Assembly: GCF_001556185.1 (NCBI RefSeq)
Contig: NZ_LSIJ01000027.1
Span: 1 to 15,488, forward strand
Direction of reading: 5' to 3'
Length of the DNA stretch: 15,488 nucleotides
Origin: Sphingomonas sp. CCH10-B3
Lineage (GTDB): Bacteria; Pseudomonadota; Alphaproteobacteria; Sphingomonadales; Sphingomonadaceae
Shown: in pieces, positions 14,710-15,488 of the stretch
Layout: every line of letters begins with the position of its first letter
Position numbering within the stretch: the first letter of the stretch is position 1
Program-made: the position numbers and the translations under genes
Notes under the pieces: generated by a model
Databases searched by the model: none
Told to the model about the DNA's origin: nothing
Seen by the model: only the letters and a program-made list of their open reading frames with translations

Positions 14710-14722
14710 TAAGCGGCGCTTA
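14710..14722. promoter_or_regulatory. Second TAAGC/GCTTA palindrome, downstream of the regulator gene
   Basis: TAAGC (14710-14714) and GCTTA (14718-14722) are separated by GGC. It resembles the site at 14104-14121 in its arms and contains the stop codon of the DUF2493 gene. It could be a second binding site of the regulator or a small hairpin between the two convergent genes. Confidence 0.3.
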
Positions 14723-15433
14723 TCCTGACCGACGCTCGCGGAAATCCCAGAGCGGAATGCCCATCTTGCGCGCCTTGTCAGCCAAGTTGTCCTGGATGCC
14801 GGTGCCCGGAAAGACGACCAGGCCCACCGGCAATGCTTCGAGCATCCGGTCGTTGCGCTTGAACGGCGCGGCCTTCTTGTGTCGGTTCCAGTCAGGCCGG
14901 AAGGCGACCTGCGGCACGCGGCGCGTATCGGCCCAGCAAGCGGCGGCGCGTTCGGCACCAGTGGGTGTGGCGCCGTGGAGCAAGACCATGTCGGCATGAC
15001 GCGCATGAACCCGGTCGAGGACGTCCCAGATGGCCGAGTGATCGTTGCAATCGGGGCCACCGGTGAAGGCAATACGGGTGCCTTCGGGCAGCAGAACGCG
15101 GGCATTCTCTCTGGCGCGTTTGTCGAGGAAGTCGCGGCTGTCGATGATGGCTGAGGTCATGGCCTTGCGGTTGACGCGGGATCCGGTGCGGGGCGTCCAG
15201 GCCTTGCGGGCGTGGATGCGGAATTGATCGGCGGCTGCATCGCGGAAGAATTCCATCGTGTCGCGGCGTTCGATGAGTGAGATTCCCTCGGCGATCTGGC
15301 GCTCAAGGTCGACCGAGCGCACTTCGCTGCCATCCTGCTCGCGCTGAAGGCGTTTTTGCGCCTGCTCATTGTCGTCGAGATCGCGTTCGACCCGCTCGCC
15401 GGCGCGGTGGAAGATGTTGACGACGTTCCAGAG
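14720..15433 (-). pseudogene. DUF2493 (SLOG-superfamily) protein, 5'-truncated
   Basis: The remaining ~237 codons encode a DUF2493 protein, a Rossmann-like SLOG-superfamily fold thought to bind nucleotides, common on alphaproteobacterial plasmids. The fold motifs are intact: RIAFTGGPDCNDHSAIWDV, LLHGATPTGAERA, WNRHKKAAPFKRNDRML and LVVFPGTGIQDNLA. The N-terminal helical extension typical of the plasmid members (LWNVVNIFHRAGERVERDL and onward) is also present in frame well upstream of the first GTG (15322). The frame then runs into foreign sequence at about 15434 and a stop at 15443-15445, with no start codon before it. The gene has therefore lost its true start, probably to an insertion sequence. 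An internal start at 15322 could still give a shorter protein with the SLOG domain. Confidence 0.75.
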
Positions 15434-15488
15434 TGTCCCCCGTCAGCACCAATGGCACAGATTTGAGGTTGTGATTTAAGGAGGGTTG
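15434..15488 (+). mobile_element. Terminus of an insertion sequence, IS21-like, continuing past the window
   Basis: From TGT at 15434 the sequence no longer matches the DUF2493 coding frame. It begins TGTCCCCCGTCAGCACC, and IS21-family ends start with TG and have GTCAGCACC-like repeats. It ends at TTTAAGGAGGGTTG, a strong ribosome site at the window edge that would serve a transposase gene (istA in IS21) just to the right. Family naming is from memory of such ends; no transposase residues are inside the window and the other end and target duplication are not visible. Confidence 0.45.

Overview
This is a GC-rich, gene-dense accessory region, most likely from an alphaproteobacterium and probably a sphingomonad (Sphingobium, Sphingopyxis, Novosphingobium or a relative). 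That placement is inferred from family content: DUF736, DUF2493, an Xre/RES pair, a RepB-type ParB and a recombinase-ParB-ParB triad are typical of alphaproteobacterial plasmids and integrative elements. No rRNA, tRNA or CRISPR array was seen. Almost every gene concerns DNA mobility, plasmid or element maintenance, or defence, so this reads as a genomic island or plasmid mosaic.

Left block (1-6347, all on the + strand). A tyrosine integrase (86-1366) is followed by an orphan MqsA-type antitoxin (1438-1920). Next comes a tightly packed three-gene cassette: an AAA+ ATPase (2040-3035), a subtilisin-like serine protease (3041-5542) and an HNH nuclease (5559-6347). The ATPase/protease pair matches IetA/IetS, known as a stability and incompatibility toxin-antitoxin of the Agrobacterium plasmid pTiC58 and later listed among anti-phage systems. 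The third gene may extend it into a nuclease-armed variant. The integrase most likely mobilises this cargo.

Central block (6388-11051). Two minus-strand genes, a DUF2513 protein and a helix-turn-helix regulator, precede a recombinase operon on the + strand. The regulator is divergent from a large serine recombinase (7629-9200), which is translationally coupled to two ParB-like proteins (9200-10099 and 10092-11051). This looks like a second, independent mobile or maintenance module in which a recombinase works with ParB-type DNA-binding partners. Its biochemical role is unclear to me and it is the best candidate here for an under-described system.

Right block (11052-15488). This holds a DUF736 gene on the minus strand with hairpins in its leader, then an Xre/MbcA/ParS antitoxin with a RES-domain NAD-degrading toxin (12093-13190). 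A divergent pair follows: a four-repeat membrane protein (13235-14041, minus) and a membrane-tethered LuxR-type regulator (14145-14675, plus), sharing a palindromic intergenic site. Last is a DUF2493/SLOG gene (14720-15433, minus) whose 5' end is cut by what looks like the terminus of an IS21-like insertion sequence. The window ends at a strong ribosome-binding sequence inside that element.
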